Part shown: positions 55,750 to 64,000 of the stretch, piece by piece
How positions within the stretch are numbered: position 1 is the stretch's first letter
Layout of the letters: the number at the start of each line of letters is the position of its first letter
Assembly (NCBI RefSeq): GCF_000735355.1
Contig: NZ_JMPI01000063.1
Span: 107,945-171,944 of the forward strand
Source: Buttiauxella agrestis ATCC 33320
GTDB lineage: Bacteria > Pseudomonadota > Gammaproteobacteria > Enterobacterales > Enterobacteriaceae
Direction of reading: 5' to 3'
Length of the DNA: 64,000 nt
Program-made: the position numbers and the translations under genes
Notes under the pieces: model-generated
What the model saw: only the letters and a program-made list of their open reading frames with translations
The model's database searches: none
Told to the model about the DNA's origin: nothing

Positions 55750-56490
55750 ATGAAAACCACTTTGCGCACTCTGGCAGTTCTCACAATGGGAATGCTGCCC
55801 GCTTTAGCAATGGCCTCTCACTGGAGTTATGAAGGTGAAGGTTCGCCAGAGCACTGGAGCGAAATCAGCCCAGAGAACCAAATGTGCAAGCAGGGTATGA
55901 ATCAATCACCAATTGATATCGACAATACGCTTAAAGCGCACGTTAACCCGCTTAAAACCCGCTACGTTGACTCTCCGGCCACCATCATTAACAACGGTCA
56001 TACGGTGCAGGCAGGTTTTACAGCCAATGCGAAAGATAGCGTGATGATTGATGGCGTCTCTTTCCAGCTCCAGCAGCTCCATTTCCATGCGCCAAGCGAG
56101 AACACGCTTCATGGCAAACATTACGATATGGAAATGCATCTGGTGCACAAGAATGCCGACGGGGAACTCGCTGTGGTTGCAGTCATGTTCGAAACCGGAG
56201 CGGCAAACAGCGAATTGAGTAAGCTTTGGCAGGCGATGCCAGCGAAGGCAGAAGAGTCTAGCCAACTCACCCAGAAAATCGATATCAACAAACTGTTACC
56301 CTCTGACTTGAGCCACTATCGTTTCAGTGGATCGCTGACAACGCCGCCGTGTTCAGAAGGTGTCCGTTGGCTGGTGATGAAACACCCTGTGACGCTGTCT
56401 GAGCAACAACTGAAACAATTCACCTCAGTGATGCATCATGATAATAACCGCCCTGTACAGCCTTTACATGGCCGCGTAGTTGTTGAATAG
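55750..56490 (+). CDS. cah: Periplasmic alpha-type carbonic anhydrase
   Basis: 246 residues with a signal peptide ending at MAS (about residue 22). The mature enzyme is an alpha-carbonic anhydrase: HWSYEGEGSPEHWSE start, QSPIDID, the zinc His pair in LHFHAPSE and the third in MEMHLVHK, and GSLTTPPCSEGVRWLV. It interconverts CO2 and bicarbonate in the periplasm. E. coli K-12 has no gene here. AGGGAAT precedes the ATG, and it has its own terminator, so it is a single gene. Confidence 0.95.
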   Translation: MKTTLRTLAVLTMGMLPALAMASHWSYEGEGSPEHWSEISPENQMCKQGMNQSPIDIDNTLKAHVNPLKTRYVDSPATIINNGHTVQAGFTANAKDSVMIDGVSFQLQQLHFHAPSENTLHGKHYDMEMHLVHKNADGELAVVAVMFETGAANSELSKLWQAMPAKAEESSQLTQKIDINKLLPSDLSHYRFSGSLTTPPCSEGVRWLVMKHPVTLSEQQLKQFTSVMHHDNNRPVQPLHGRVVVE

Positions 56491-56500
56491 ATAGTCTATT

Positions 56501-56524
56501 AACGGGGTTTTTTACCCCGTTTTC
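56501..56524 (+). terminator. Terminator of the carbonic anhydrase gene
   Basis: AACGGGGT–TTTTT–ACCCCGTT followed by TTC; it lies just after the stop. Confidence 0.8.
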
Positions 56525-56864
56525 ATTTACTTTTCTCCCGCCTGACGTTAGCGTTTTCGTGCAAAAAAACGAGATTTCACTCACATAAAAATGCATAAAT
56601 TGGTGAACAAAGCAGCAGTTTATAGGGTGATAGCGGTCAAAATTGGTGAAGATTGCCTCCCGGTTTCACAAAAATCAAAAAGAGCATAAATAAACCAAAT
56701 CAAATTAACTTACTGATAATTATAATTAATTTGTTTTGTCTGTTATTCCATATGCGGATTCATTGATCTACGACAGCTGATTGTTCAAAGTTTGGCCTTT
56801 CATCTCAGGCTAAAAATGCGTAATATACGCCGCCTTGCAGGCAAGTATGGTCATTTCTTAACTC
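56525..56864. other. Control region of dusB-fis
   Basis: 340 bases without a gene. It carries the dusB-fis promoter at 56798–56833. The upstream AT-rich part (56680–56760) would hold the Fis and IHF sites known in E. coli; I cannot place individual Fis sites with confidence. Confidence 0.6.
56798..56833 (+). promoter_or_regulatory. dusB-fis promoter
   Basis: −35 TTTCAT, 17-base spacer, −10 TAATAT, and a GC-rich discriminator (ACGCCGCC) at the start, the mark of stringently controlled promoters. The sequence around it is almost the E. coli fis promoter. Confidence 0.85.
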
Positions 56865-57830
56865 ATGCGCATTGGACACCACCAGCTCAGGAATCGACTG
56901 ATTGCAGCACCGATGGCTGGCATTACCGACAGACCATTCAGGACGCTGTGTTACGAGATGGGGGCGGGGCTTACTGTTTCGGAGATGATGTCATCTAACC
57001 CAGAAGTTTGGGCGAGCGACAAATCACGTTTACGGATGGTGCACGTGAATGAACCAGGTATTCGCACCGTGCAAATTGCCGGTAGTGATCCTGATGAGAT
57101 GGCAGAGGCCGCACGCATTAACGTGGCTAATGGCGCCCAGATTATTGATATCAATATGGGATGCCCAGCGAAAAAAGTGAATCGCAAGCTCGCGGGTTCC
57201 GCTCTGCTGCAATACCCAAGTCTGGTGAAGTCTATCCTGACGACGGTAATTAACGCAGTTGATGTACCTGTGACGTTGAAGATTCGCACAGGCTGGGATA
57301 CGGCGCACCGTAACTGTGAAGAGATTGCCCAACTGGCTGAAGACTGTGGCATTCAGGCTCTGACAATTCATGGACGCACCCGCGCCTGTTTATTTCAGGG
57401 AGATGCTGAATACGACAGCATTCGGGCAGTTAAGCAGAAAGTTTCCATTCCGGTAATCGCGAATGGTGACATTACTGACCCGCTTAAAGCCAGAGCTGTG
57501 CTCGACTACACAGGGGCTGATGCTCTTATGATAGGACGTGCAGCTCAGGGAAGACCCTGGATCTTTCGGGAAATCCAGTATTATCTGGACACTGGAGAGC
57601 TGCTTCCTCCCCTGCCTCTGGCAGAGGTGAAGCGCTTACTTTGCGGGCATATTCGCGAACTTCATGACTTTTATGGTCATGCAAAGGGATACCGGATTGC
57701 TCGCAAACACGTTTCCTGGTACCTACAGGAACACGCTCCAAATGACCAGTTTCGGCGCACATTCAACGCCATTGAGGATGCAAGCGAACAGCTTGAGGCG
57801 TTGGAGGCATACTTCGAAAATCTTGCGTAA
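56865..57830 (+). CDS. dusB: tRNA-dihydrouridine synthase B
   Basis: 321 residues, FMN-dependent TIM barrel with [14 protein letters not shown], the catalytic Cys in [13 protein letters not shown], and LTIHGRTR. It reduces U17 in tRNA D-loops. It starts the dusB-fis operon; fis follows after 25 bases. Confidence 0.97.
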   Translation: MRIGHHQLRNRLIAAPMAGITDRPFRTLCYEMGAGLTVSEMMSSNPEVWASDKSRLRMVHVNEPGIRTVQIAGSDPDEMAEAARINVANGAQIIDINMGCPAKKVNRKLAGSALLQYPSLVKSILTTVINAVDVPVTLKIRTGWDTAHRNCEEIAQLAEDCGIQALTIHGRTRACLFQGDAEYDSIRAVKQKVSIPVIANGDITDPLKARAVLDYTGADALMIGRAAQGRPWIFREIQYYLDTGELLPPLPLAEVKRLLCGHIRELHDFYGHAKGYRIARKHVSWYLQEHAPNDQFRRTFNAIEDASEQLEALEAYFENLA

Positions 57831-57855
57831 TTAGAAATAAAGAGCTGACAGAACT

Positions 57856-58152
57856 ATGTTCGAACAACGCGTAAATTCTGACGTACTAACCGTTTCAACC
57901 GTTAACTCACAGGATCAGGTTACCCAAAAACCTCTGCGTGACTCCGTGAAACAGGCACTGAAGAACTATTTTGCTCAACTGAATGGTCAAGATGTTAGTG
58001 ATCTGTATGAGCTGGTATTGGCTGAAGTAGAGCAGCCATTGTTGGACATGGTGATGCAATACACCCGTGGCAACCAAACCCGCGCTGCCCTGATGATGGG
58101 CATCAACCGTGGCACGCTGCGTAAGAAATTGAAAAAATACGGCATGAACTGA
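57856..58152 (+). CDS. fis: DNA-binding protein Fis
   Basis: 98 residues, as in E. coli. The N-terminal beta-hairpin arms serve Hin/Gin-type recombination; the C-terminal helix-turn-helix is [27 protein letters not shown]. It bends DNA and activates stable RNA promoters in early growth. Confidence 0.99.
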   Translation: MFEQRVNSDVLTVSTVNSQDQVTQKPLRDSVKQALKNYFAQLNGQDVSDLYELVLAEVEQPLLDMVMQYTRGNQTRAALMMGINRGTLRKKLKKYGMN

Positions 58153-58176
58153 TATTAATCAGTTAAGTTGTTGTTT

Positions 58177-58213
58177 AAAAAGGCGCTACTCGGCATGGGG
58201 AAGCGCCTTTTTT
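58177..58213 (+). terminator. Terminator of dusB-fis
   Basis: AAAAAGGCGCT … AGCGCCTTTTTT with a 14-base loop. Confidence 0.85.
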
Positions 58214-58241
58214 AATTTTGGTGATGCGCGTGTGTAGAAAC

Positions 58242-58541
58242 TCACACTAGCGCTCTGAGTTCTTCCCGCATATAGGAAGAAAAGTATTCAGGGTTTTTAA
58301 TAACAATACGATTTTCGGACTCAACTTTTTCAGCCCAACCGGCCACCTTTTTCGTGAACTCAGTATTCCATCCCTCCTGATCACCGCGAGCCGTCACATC
58401 GGCAGCACTAACCGGTACGCCCAACTCTTTCAGATACTTAAAAATTCCTTTAGTTGTACTTTCGTCCATAGAATCTGGCGTTGATGCGGATGTATTCATA
58501 CCGCCAATGTAGTCCAATGCTTTTTCAATGACAGTTGGCAT
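58242..58541 (-). CDS. yoaC: YoaC-like DUF1889 family protein
   Basis: 99 residues, as E. coli YoaC, with very close wording: KALDYIGGM, STPDSMDESTTKGIFKYLKELGVPVSAADVTARGDQEGWN, VIKNPEYFSSYMREELRALV. DUF1889 is a small helical family of unknown function. In E. coli yoaC is at a different place; here it lies between fis and yhdV, where E. coli has yhdJ-acrSEF. The start MPTVIEKAL at 58541 has AAGGA upstream; an ATG eight codons earlier is less likely. Confidence 0.88.
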   Translation of the reverse strand: MPTVIEKALDYIGGMNTSASTPDSMDESTTKGIFKYLKELGVPVSAADVTARGDQEGWNTEFTKKVAGWAEKVESENRIVIKNPEYFSSYMREELRALV

Positions 58542-59046
58542 ATTCTTGTCCTTAAAATTGTCCATGTTTTAAACGAGTCGGTGCATGCACCGACTCCCTC
58601 AGTTAACCATATGATTTAAAAGGTTACCATTATGGGTGAGCACCCTTTTAAATAGTTGTGACACACTGAACGCTTCCTGAGGAAATGGTCACTTTTAAAT
58701 CTGAAAAGTGGTTGCTGCTGGTGCAAGAACGAGCATGGCTGGAAGCGTTGCCTGTTGAATTATAGGCACGCCTTGAGAAGCACTGTGTGAACCACGATAA
58801 CTTTACTTTGCTATGCCGGATTAAAATCCGAAAATGCTCAAATTCATTTTCTCTCCACATTTATTTGCTTTTGCCCCCTTCTCTCCACTTTGTTTACACA
58901 GCACATGAATTGCAATTATTCCCTTCTCTCGCAAGGGTGATGACGGTGATAAAATCACCATATTCACGCCGGTTCAGGTTTGTAGATTTCCCGTAGCCCA
59001 CAGCGCGAGTTATCCCTCACCGGGGTTTGCTTCAATGAGGTTCCAA
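58542..59046. other. Intergenic region between yoaC-like gene and yhdV
   Basis: 505 bases. It must hold the yoaC promoter and the yhdV promoter. A 26-codon ORF with a GAGGA site is at 58685–58765 but is without known family. Repeats of GAAGCGTTGCC/GAACGCTTCC-like words hint at decay of a former gene; nothing can be named. Confidence 0.45.
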
Positions 59047-59268
59047 ATGAAAAAGCTAATTGCTGCTGCGTTGCTTTCAACACTTCTGGCAGGTTGTGCA
59101 ACCGAGTCACCTTGCGTGCCTGTTTATGATGATCAGGGTCGCCTGGTGCACACCAATACCTGCATGAAAGGGACGACTCAGGATAACTGGGAAACCGCAG
59201 GCGCAATCGCCGGTGGTGCCGCTGCGATTGCAGGCTTAACGCTTGGTATCGTTGCATTAACTAAATAA
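59047..59268 (+). CDS. yhdV: YhdV outer-membrane lipoprotein
   Basis: 73 residues, as in E. coli. A lipoprotein signal peptide ends in LAGC (Cys at about 18). The mature part has SPCVPVYDDQGRLVHTNTCMKGTTQDNWETAGAIAGG and a glycine-rich hydrophobic end. Function is unknown. The start MKKLIAAAL at 59047 was chosen over an ATG four codons earlier. It ends at its own terminator. Confidence 0.93.
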   Translation: MKKLIAAALLSTLLAGCATESPCVPVYDDQGRLVHTNTCMKGTTQDNWETAGAIAGGAAAIAGLTLGIVALTK

Positions 59269-59286
59269 GCATTCCGTTCGAATTAC

Positions 59287-59318
59287 AAAAAGCGCGCCCA
59301 ATCAGGGCGCGCTTTTTT
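59287..59318. terminator. Terminator of yhdV
   Basis: AAAAAGCGCGCCC–AATCA–GGGCGCGCTTTTTT, a strong symmetrical stem. Confidence 0.92.
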
Positions 59319-59546
59319 ATTGAGAAAATCCCTCTGCATCTTTTAAGTGCAAGCAAAGATACCCCCTTCCTTTTTAGGTCGCCCCTGCAGCCCTTTTAGC
59401 GTGAAACGAATCACTCAGTTTCGTGCTTTTTTGTTTTGTTGCATCAAGAGCCGTGATGCTTCTCACACCCCAGCATTAATAGCACCCAAGCTAATATTAA
59501 CGTCAGAAACTACTTCTTTTCATATGATCTAAAACTGAAACTTTTT

Positions 59547-59593
59547 TGTGCTGAAATGTGGCGTAGGTTTCATTTTTGCACCGTTTCAGGGCG
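59547..59593. promoter_or_regulatory. Two NtrC-like enhancer sites
   Basis: TGCACCGTTTCAGGGCG (59577–59593) matches the TGCACYA-N3-TRGTGCA consensus at about 10 of 14 positions; a weaker one is TGTGCTGAAATGTGGCG (59547–59563). Centres are about 30 bases apart and lie about 108 and 138 bases before the predicted start, the spacing used at glnAp2. Confidence 0.5.
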
Positions 59594-59666
59594 CTACGAG
59601 CGATTTTTCCTGTCTACACTCAGCTAACTGCGACGCGTGGTACACGCATACCGCGACTCGCAATCT

Positions 59667-59682
59667 TGGCACTCCCTTTGCT
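59667..59682 (+). promoter_or_regulatory. Sigma-54 promoter of yhdWXYZ
   Basis: TGGCAC–TCCCT–TTGCT, a full match to the −24/−12 consensus TGGCAC-N5-TTGC. The start would be near 59692, about 80 bases before yhdW. In E. coli yhdWXYZ is reported as an NtrC-regulated operon. Confidence 0.88.
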
Positions 59683-59772
59683 TTAACAAGACTGGCAGAT
59701 GCCACAGACAGGAAAACGGCGCCACGCAAGCGCCAATACTTATAACGATAATTTCGCCACACAGGATGCATT

Positions 59773-60798
59773 ATGAAAAAGACGCTACTCTCCACTCTGG
59801 TCGCAGCCGGTGCATTATTCGCAATCGTCGGCCATGCTCACGCAGGGACCACGTTTGAAGCGGTAAAAAAGAAAGGTTTTGTGCAATGCGGGATTAGCGA
59901 TGGCCTGCCAGGTTTTTCCTATGCTGATGCCAACGGGAAGTTTACCGGCATTGATGTAGACGTTTGTCGCGGTGTTGCTGCTGCGGTATTTGGGGATGCC
60001 TCGAAAGTTAAATACACCCCGCTGACAGCAAAAGAGCGTTTCACCGCCCTCCAGTCTGGCGAAGTGGACATTCTGTCGCGTAATACCACCTGGACGTCCT
60101 CTCGTGATGCTGGCATGGGCATGATGTTTACTGGCGTCACTTATTACGATGGTATCGGCTTCCTGACGCACAACAAAGCAGGTCTGAAGAGTGCGAAAGA
60201 GCTGGATGGCGCAACAGTTTGTATTCAGGCTGGGACAGACACTGAGTTGAACGTGGCTGACTACTTCAAAGCCAACAACATGAAGTACACCCCAGTGACC
60301 TTCGACCGTTCTGATGAATCAGCCAAAGCGCTAGAATCAGGCCGTTGCGATACGCTGGCTTCTGATCAGTCTCAGCTTTACGCCCTCCGTATCAAATTGA
60401 GTACGCCAGGCGAGTGGCTCGTTCTTCCTGAAGTCATCTCCAAAGAACCTCTTGGCCCGGTAGTTCGTCGCGGTGATGAAGATTGGTTCTCCATCGTACG
60501 CTGGACGCTGTTCGCTATGCTGAATGCCGAAGAAATGGGCGTTGACTCGAAAAACGTCGACCAGATGGCCGCTAACCCGACAACACCCGATATGGCGCAT
60601 CTGTTAGGCAAAGAAGGCGATTTCGGTAAAGACCTCAAGCTCGATAACAAATGGGCTTATAACATCGTTAAGCAAGTGGGTAACTACGCTGAAATCTTTG
60701 AGCATAACGTGGGTTCTGATAGCCCACTAAAGATTAAGCGCGGGCAAAATAATCTGTGGAATAAAGGTGGCATTCAGTACGCACCACCGGTTCGCTAA
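59773..60798 (+). CDS. yhdW: Amino-acid ABC transporter substrate-binding protein YhdW
   Basis: 341 residues with a signal peptide ending at AHA (about residue 24). The mature protein is a polar amino-acid binding protein (VKKKGFVQCGISDGLPGFSYADANGKFTGIDVDVCRGVAAAVFGD). It is the AapJ type, longer than the HisJ type. In E. coli K-12 yhdW has been annotated as a pseudogene; here it is intact. First gene of yhdWXYZ. Confidence 0.95.
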   Translation: MKKTLLSTLVAAGALFAIVGHAHAGTTFEAVKKKGFVQCGISDGLPGFSYADANGKFTGIDVDVCRGVAAAVFGDASKVKYTPLTAKERFTALQSGEVDILSRNTTWTSSRDAGMGMMFTGVTYYDGIGFLTHNKAGLKSAKELDGATVCIQAGTDTELNVADYFKANNMKYTPVTFDRSDESAKALESGRCDTLASDQSQLYALRIKLSTPGEWLVLPEVISKEPLGPVVRRGDEDWFSIVRWTLFAMLNAEEMGVDSKNVDQMAANPTTPDMAHLLGKEGDFGKDLKLDNKWAYNIVKQVGNYAEIFEHNVGSDSPLKIKRGQNNLWNKGGIQYAPPVR

Positions 60799-60867
60799 GC
60801 GAGACGTCAAAATGGGCACTGCCGCGGTAGTGCCCAGGGTTTGAGTTCATGTTATTGAGGTTCGCTT

Positions 60868-62049
60868 ATGTCCCATCGCCGCCCACTCCTAAAAGGAGAT
60901 ATCTCCTTTTCAAATCCTGCGGTTCGTGCGTGGCTGTATCAGATTATTGCGGTCATCATAGTCGCTGGCATTGCCATTTACCTGATACACAACACCGTCA
61001 CCAACCTTAGCAATCGTGGCATTACCTCCGGTTTTGCATTCCTGGATCGCAGCGCAGGCTTCGGTATTGTCCAGCATCTCATTGATTATGAGCAGGGTGA
61101 TACTTATGGCCGGGTGTTTGTGGTCGGCCTGCTGAATACCCTTTTGGTTTCTGCGTTATGCATCGTGTTTGCTTCATTTATCGGCTTCTTCCTCGGTTTA
61201 GCCCGTCTTTCCGATAACTGGCTTCTACGCAAACTTTCTACTTTTTATATCGAGACGTTCCGCAATATCCCTCCTTTATTGCAGATTTTCTTCTGGTATT
61301 TTGCAGTACTGCGCAACTTACCCGGCCCCCGTCAGGCGGTTAATGCCTTTGATCTTCTCTTTCTGAGCAACCGTGGGCTTTACATCCCTTCTCCGCAAAT
61401 AGGTGAAGGAATACTGGCCTTTATTGCTGCTATTGCGGCTGCATTGATCATTTCTGCGGGCCTGTTTCGCTACAACAAAATGCACCAGATAAAAACTGGG
61501 CAATTGCGCCGTACATGGCCCTTTGCTTTGTGTTTATTGATATTGCTGCCGATTGCTGCTCAATGGGTTTTCGGCGCGGCACTGCACTGGGATGTCCCAG
61601 CTTTACGTGGGTTCAACTTCCGCGGAGGTATGGTGCTTATTCCTGAGCTTGCGGCATTAACTCTCGCATTGTCGGTTTATACCTCCGCTTTTATTGCCGA
61701 AATTATTCGTGCCGGAATCCAGTCAGTTCCTTATGGCCAGCACGAAGCGGCGCGCTCATTAGGCATACCTAACCCGGTCACATTGCGCCAGGTCATCATT
61801 CCTCAGGCAATGCGCGTCATCATTCCACCGCTTACCAGTCAGTATCTCAATATCGTGAAAAACTCCTCTCTGGCGGCCGCTATTGGCTATCCGGATATGG
61901 TTTCTTTATTTGCCGGAACGGTGCTGAATCAGACGGGTCAAGCCATTGAAACTATTGCCATAACGATGTCGGTATATCTGATTATCAGCCTGACAATATC
62001 ACTCTTGATGAATATCTATAATCGGCGAATAGCCCTGATTGAGCGCTAA
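60868..62049 (+). CDS. yhdX: Amino-acid ABC transporter permease YhdX
   Basis: 393 residues, same as E. coli; a HisM-type permease with an added N-terminal part and about eight membrane helices. The EAA loop, contact for the ATPase, is GQHEAARSLGIPNPVTLRQVIIPQAMRVIIPP. It pairs with YhdY in the membrane. Confidence 0.95.
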   Translation: MSHRRPLLKGDISFSNPAVRAWLYQIIAVIIVAGIAIYLIHNTVTNLSNRGITSGFAFLDRSAGFGIVQHLIDYEQGDTYGRVFVVGLLNTLLVSALCIVFASFIGFFLGLARLSDNWLLRKLSTFYIETFRNIPPLLQIFFWYFAVLRNLPGPRQAVNAFDLLFLSNRGLYIPSPQIGEGILAFIAAIAAALIISAGLFRYNKMHQIKTGQLRRTWPFALCLLILLPIAAQWVFGAALHWDVPALRGFNFRGGMVLIPELAALTLALSVYTSAFIAEIIRAGIQSVPYGQHEAARSLGIPNPVTLRQVIIPQAMRVIIPPLTSQYLNIVKNSSLAAAIGYPDMVSLFAGTVLNQTGQAIETIAITMSVYLIISLTISLLMNIYNRRIALIER

Positions 62050-62058
62050 GGAACCACG

Positions 62059-63159
62059 ATGACAAAAGTATTGATGTCACATCACACGCGCCCAAAAGCT
62101 GTTCGGTCCGGAGCTGTGCAGTGGGCACGCAAGAATCTCTTTTCAAGCTGGTCTAATAGCTTACTGACTATTTTCTGTTTGTGGATGATGTGGGAGCTGA
62201 TCCCGCCATTGCTAAACTGGACGATTTTCCAGGCGAACTGGATAGGTGATAGCCGTGCTGATTGCACCAAAGAAGGTGCTTGTTGGGTGTTTATCCATGC
62301 ACGTTTTGGGCAATTTATGTACGGACTTTATCCTCATGATCAACGCTGGCGTATCAACCTGGCGCTTTTGATTGGCCTGGCTTCCATCATTCCTATGTTC
62401 TGGAATGCGATGCCGCGCCGGGGGCGTTATATCGCGGTGTGGGCTGTCGTCTATCCATTAGTTGTTTGGGGTTTATTGTACGGTGGGTTTTTAGGGTTGG
62501 ATCGTGTCGAAACACGTCAGTGGGGAGGGTTAACTTTAACGTTAATCATTGCATCCGTTGGGATCGCCGGAGCATTGCCGCTGGGGATCTTATTGGCATT
62601 AGGCCGCCGTTCAACAATGCCTGTCGTCAGAATTTTGTCGGTGGTGTTTATTGAATTCTGGCGCGGTGTGCCGCTAATCACCGTATTGTTTATGTCATCC
62701 GTCATGCTGCCGTTATTTCTATCCGAAGGGACAAGCATTGATAAATTGATCCGCGCATTGGTTGGCGTGATTTTGTTCCAGTCGGCCTATGTGGCAGAAG
62801 TCGTACGTGGCGGCTTACAGGCGCTACCAAAAGGGCAGTATGAAGCGGCGGAATCTCTGGCGCTAGGATACTGGAAAACACAGGGGCTGGTTATCTTACC
62901 TCAAGCCCTAAAAATGGTCATTCCAGGCCTGGTTAATACCATTATCGCCCTATTCAAAGACACCAGTCTGGTGATCATTATTGGCTTGTTTGATCTCTTC
63001 AGTAGCGTGCAACAAGCCACGGTTGATCCCGCCTGGCTAGGCATGTCGACCGAAGGATATGTTTTTGCCGCGCTTATCTACTGGATTTTCTGCTTCAGTA
63101 TGTCGCGCTACAGCCAGCATCTTGAAAAACGTTTTAACACCGGAAGAGCACCGCACTGA
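62059..63159 (+). CDS. yhdY: Amino-acid ABC transporter permease YhdY
   Basis: 366 residues with about eight membrane helices; its EAA loop is GQYEAAESLALGYWKTQGLVILPQALKMVIPG. It begins nine bases after yhdX and is its AapM-type partner. Confidence 0.95.
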   Translation: MTKVLMSHHTRPKAVRSGAVQWARKNLFSSWSNSLLTIFCLWMMWELIPPLLNWTIFQANWIGDSRADCTKEGACWVFIHARFGQFMYGLYPHDQRWRINLALLIGLASIIPMFWNAMPRRGRYIAVWAVVYPLVVWGLLYGGFLGLDRVETRQWGGLTLTLIIASVGIAGALPLGILLALGRRSTMPVVRILSVVFIEFWRGVPLITVLFMSSVMLPLFLSEGTSIDKLIRALVGVILFQSAYVAEVVRGGLQALPKGQYEAAESLALGYWKTQGLVILPQALKMVIPGLVNTIIALFKDTSLVIIIGLFDLFSSVQQATVDPAWLGMSTEGYVFAALIYWIFCFSMSRYSQHLEKRFNTGRAPH

Positions 63160-63169
63160 GGATGAATAA

Positions 63170-63928
63170 ATGAGCCAAATGACTATGCAACCCGCTGATG
63201 CGATGATCATGCTGGAGAATGTTAATAAGTGGTACGGGCAATTTCACGTACTGAAAGATATTAATCTGAAGGTCAAACAAGGTGAACGTATTGTTCTATG
63301 CGGCCCTTCCGGTTCAGGTAAATCAACAACAATTCGTTGTATAAACCACCTGGAAGAGCATCAACAAGGGCGTATTGTCGTTGATGGAACCGAGCTGAAT
63401 GATGATTTGCGCAATATTGAGAAAGTGCGGACTGAGGTTGGCATGGTATTTCAGCACTTTAACCTTTTCCCACATCTGACCGTACTGCAAAACTGCACGC
63501 TTGCCCCGATTTGGGTGCGCAAAATGCCCAAGAAAGAGGCCGAAGCACTCGCAATGCATTACCTGGAACGCGTGCGAATTGCCGAGCACGCGCATAAATT
63601 CCCAGGACAAATCTCTGGTGGGCAACAGCAGCGCGTGGCGATTGCTCGCTCGTTATGTATGAAGCCCAAGATCATGCTGTTTGATGAACCCACTTCTGCA
63701 CTCGATCCTGAGATGGTTAAAGAAGTGCTTGATACGATGATTGGCCTGGCAGAATCTGGCATGACGATGTTGTGTGTAACGCACGAAATGGGCTTTGCAC
63801 GAACGGTAGCTGATAGAGTTATCTTTATGGATCGAGGGGAAATTGTTGAACAAGCGCCCCCCGATGAGTTCTTTGCACATCCGAAGTCAGAGCGCACCAG
63901 AGCTTTCTTGTCGCAGGTTATTCATTGA
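63170..63928 (+). CDS. yhdZ: Amino-acid ABC transporter ATP-binding protein YhdZ
   Basis: 252 residues. Walker [10 protein letters not shown] (near residue 46), Q-loop [13 protein letters not shown], signature [12 protein letters not shown], Walker [12 protein letters not shown] and the switch His in CVTHEMGF. It powers the YhdXY permease. The gene closes the operon. Confidence 0.97.
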   Translation: MSQMTMQPADAMIMLENVNKWYGQFHVLKDINLKVKQGERIVLCGPSGSGKSTTIRCINHLEEHQQGRIVVDGTELNDDLRNIEKVRTEVGMVFQHFNLFPHLTVLQNCTLAPIWVRKMPKKEAEALAMHYLERVRIAEHAHKFPGQISGGQQQRVAIARSLCMKPKIMLFDEPTSALDPEMVKEVLDTMIGLAESGMTMLCVTHEMGFARTVADRVIFMDRGEIVEQAPPDEFFAHPKSERTRAFLSQVIH

Positions 63929-63940
63929 TATTCAAAGATA

Positions 63941-63965
63941 AAGGCCACAATAGTGGCCTTATTTT
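63941..63965 (+). terminator. Terminator of yhdWXYZ
   Basis: AAGGCCAC–AATA–GTGGCCTT then ATTTT. Confidence 0.8.
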
Positions 63966-63984
63966 CCTGACAAAAGTCCATAAC

Positions 63985-64000
63985 AAAAAGGCCATCCTTT
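63985..64000 (-). terminator. Partial terminator of a minus-strand transcript beyond the window
   Basis: AAAAAGGCCATCCTTT at the very end: on the minus strand AAAGGATGGCC then five T. It looks like the second arm and T tract of an rRNA-operon terminator; in E. coli an rrn operon follows yhdZ in this direction. The first arm is outside the window. Confidence 0.45.

Larger units (their letters stand above)
59269..59772. other. Control region upstream of yhdW
   Basis: 504 bases without a supported gene, holding the yhdV terminator, two NtrC-like sites and the sigma-54 promoter of yhdWXYZ. Confidence 0.7.

Noticed and set aside
58685..58765. 26-codon plus-strand ORF with a GAGGA site between yoaC and yhdV
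   Set aside because: Too short and without family or conservation evidence to call a gene; kept only as part of the gap description.
58648..58860. Minus-strand ORF of 70 codons upstream of yoaC
   Set aside because: Ser/Cys-rich composition, no domain, no good ribosome binding site.

Overview
The window is a stretch of enterobacterial chromosome (Enterobacterales, Enterobacteriaceae-like). Almost every protein from mtgA to yhdZ is recognisable as the counterpart of an Escherichia coli gene of the arcB–gltBD–nan–rpsI/rplM–deg–mdh–argR–aae–mre–acc–fis–yhdWXYZ region, in nearly the same order, and the lengths often match to the residue. I cannot fix the genus. Several differences from E. coli suggest a non-Escherichia relative: a type VI secretion cargo cluster, a short nan locus, a broken gabD, a duplicated yhcN, msrPQ beside aroQ, an alpha-carbonic anhydrase, and a yoaC homologue next to fis.

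Region 1 (1–4802) is an accessory type VI secretion (T6SS) cargo module: the 3' part of a vgrG, a DUF4123 adaptor, two tandem DUF3304-type genes (likely immunity), a Tle1/DUF2235-like 612-residue protein and a PAAR spike-tip protein. It looks more AT-rich than its surroundings. The Tle1-like protein lacks the expected nucleophile Ser and catalytic His. The DUF3304 pair shows a nearly identical repeat broken by one short divergent patch. This is the most novel part of the window.

Region 2 (4812–16386) is core: mtgA, elbB, the small RNA arcZ, the anaerobic sensor kinase arcB, the radical-SAM gene yhcC, and gltBD for glutamate synthase. A CRP-like site and a small out-of-frame leader ORF lie upstream of gltB; that ORF resembles the E. 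coli GltB propeptide start. Region 3 (16394–19840) is a compact sialic acid locus, nanR–nanA–nanT, with a three-repeat NanR operator and no nanE or nanK.

Region 4 (19956–28895) carries sspAB, the ribosomal pair rplM-rpsI, the division genes zapE and zapG, the periplasmic proteases degQ and degS, mdh, and argR with its ARG boxes. Region 5 (28896–36109) holds two tandem yhcN-type genes, yhcO (barstar family), a frameshifted gabD and the aromatic-acid efflux set aaeXAB with its divergent regulator aaeR.

Region 6 (36130–48444) reads almost entirely on the minus strand: tldD, yhdP, rng, yhdE, mreDCB and csrD, mostly envelope, shape and RNA-decay functions. Region 7 (48743–58213) is on the plus strand: msrPQ, aroQ, accBC, yhdT-panF, prmA, an alpha-carbonic anhydrase and dusB-fis. 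Carboxylation (accBC) and bicarbonate supply (carbonic anhydrase) lie close together, but no shared regulation is visible.

Region 8 (58242–64000) has a yoaC homologue where E. coli has yhdJ-acrSEF, the lipoprotein gene yhdV, and the polar amino-acid ABC transporter yhdWXYZ behind a clear sigma-54 promoter with NtrC-like upstream sites. The last bases look like one arm of a terminator for a minus-strand transcript outside the window, probably an rRNA operon. I found no tRNA or rRNA gene, insertion sequence or CRISPR array.
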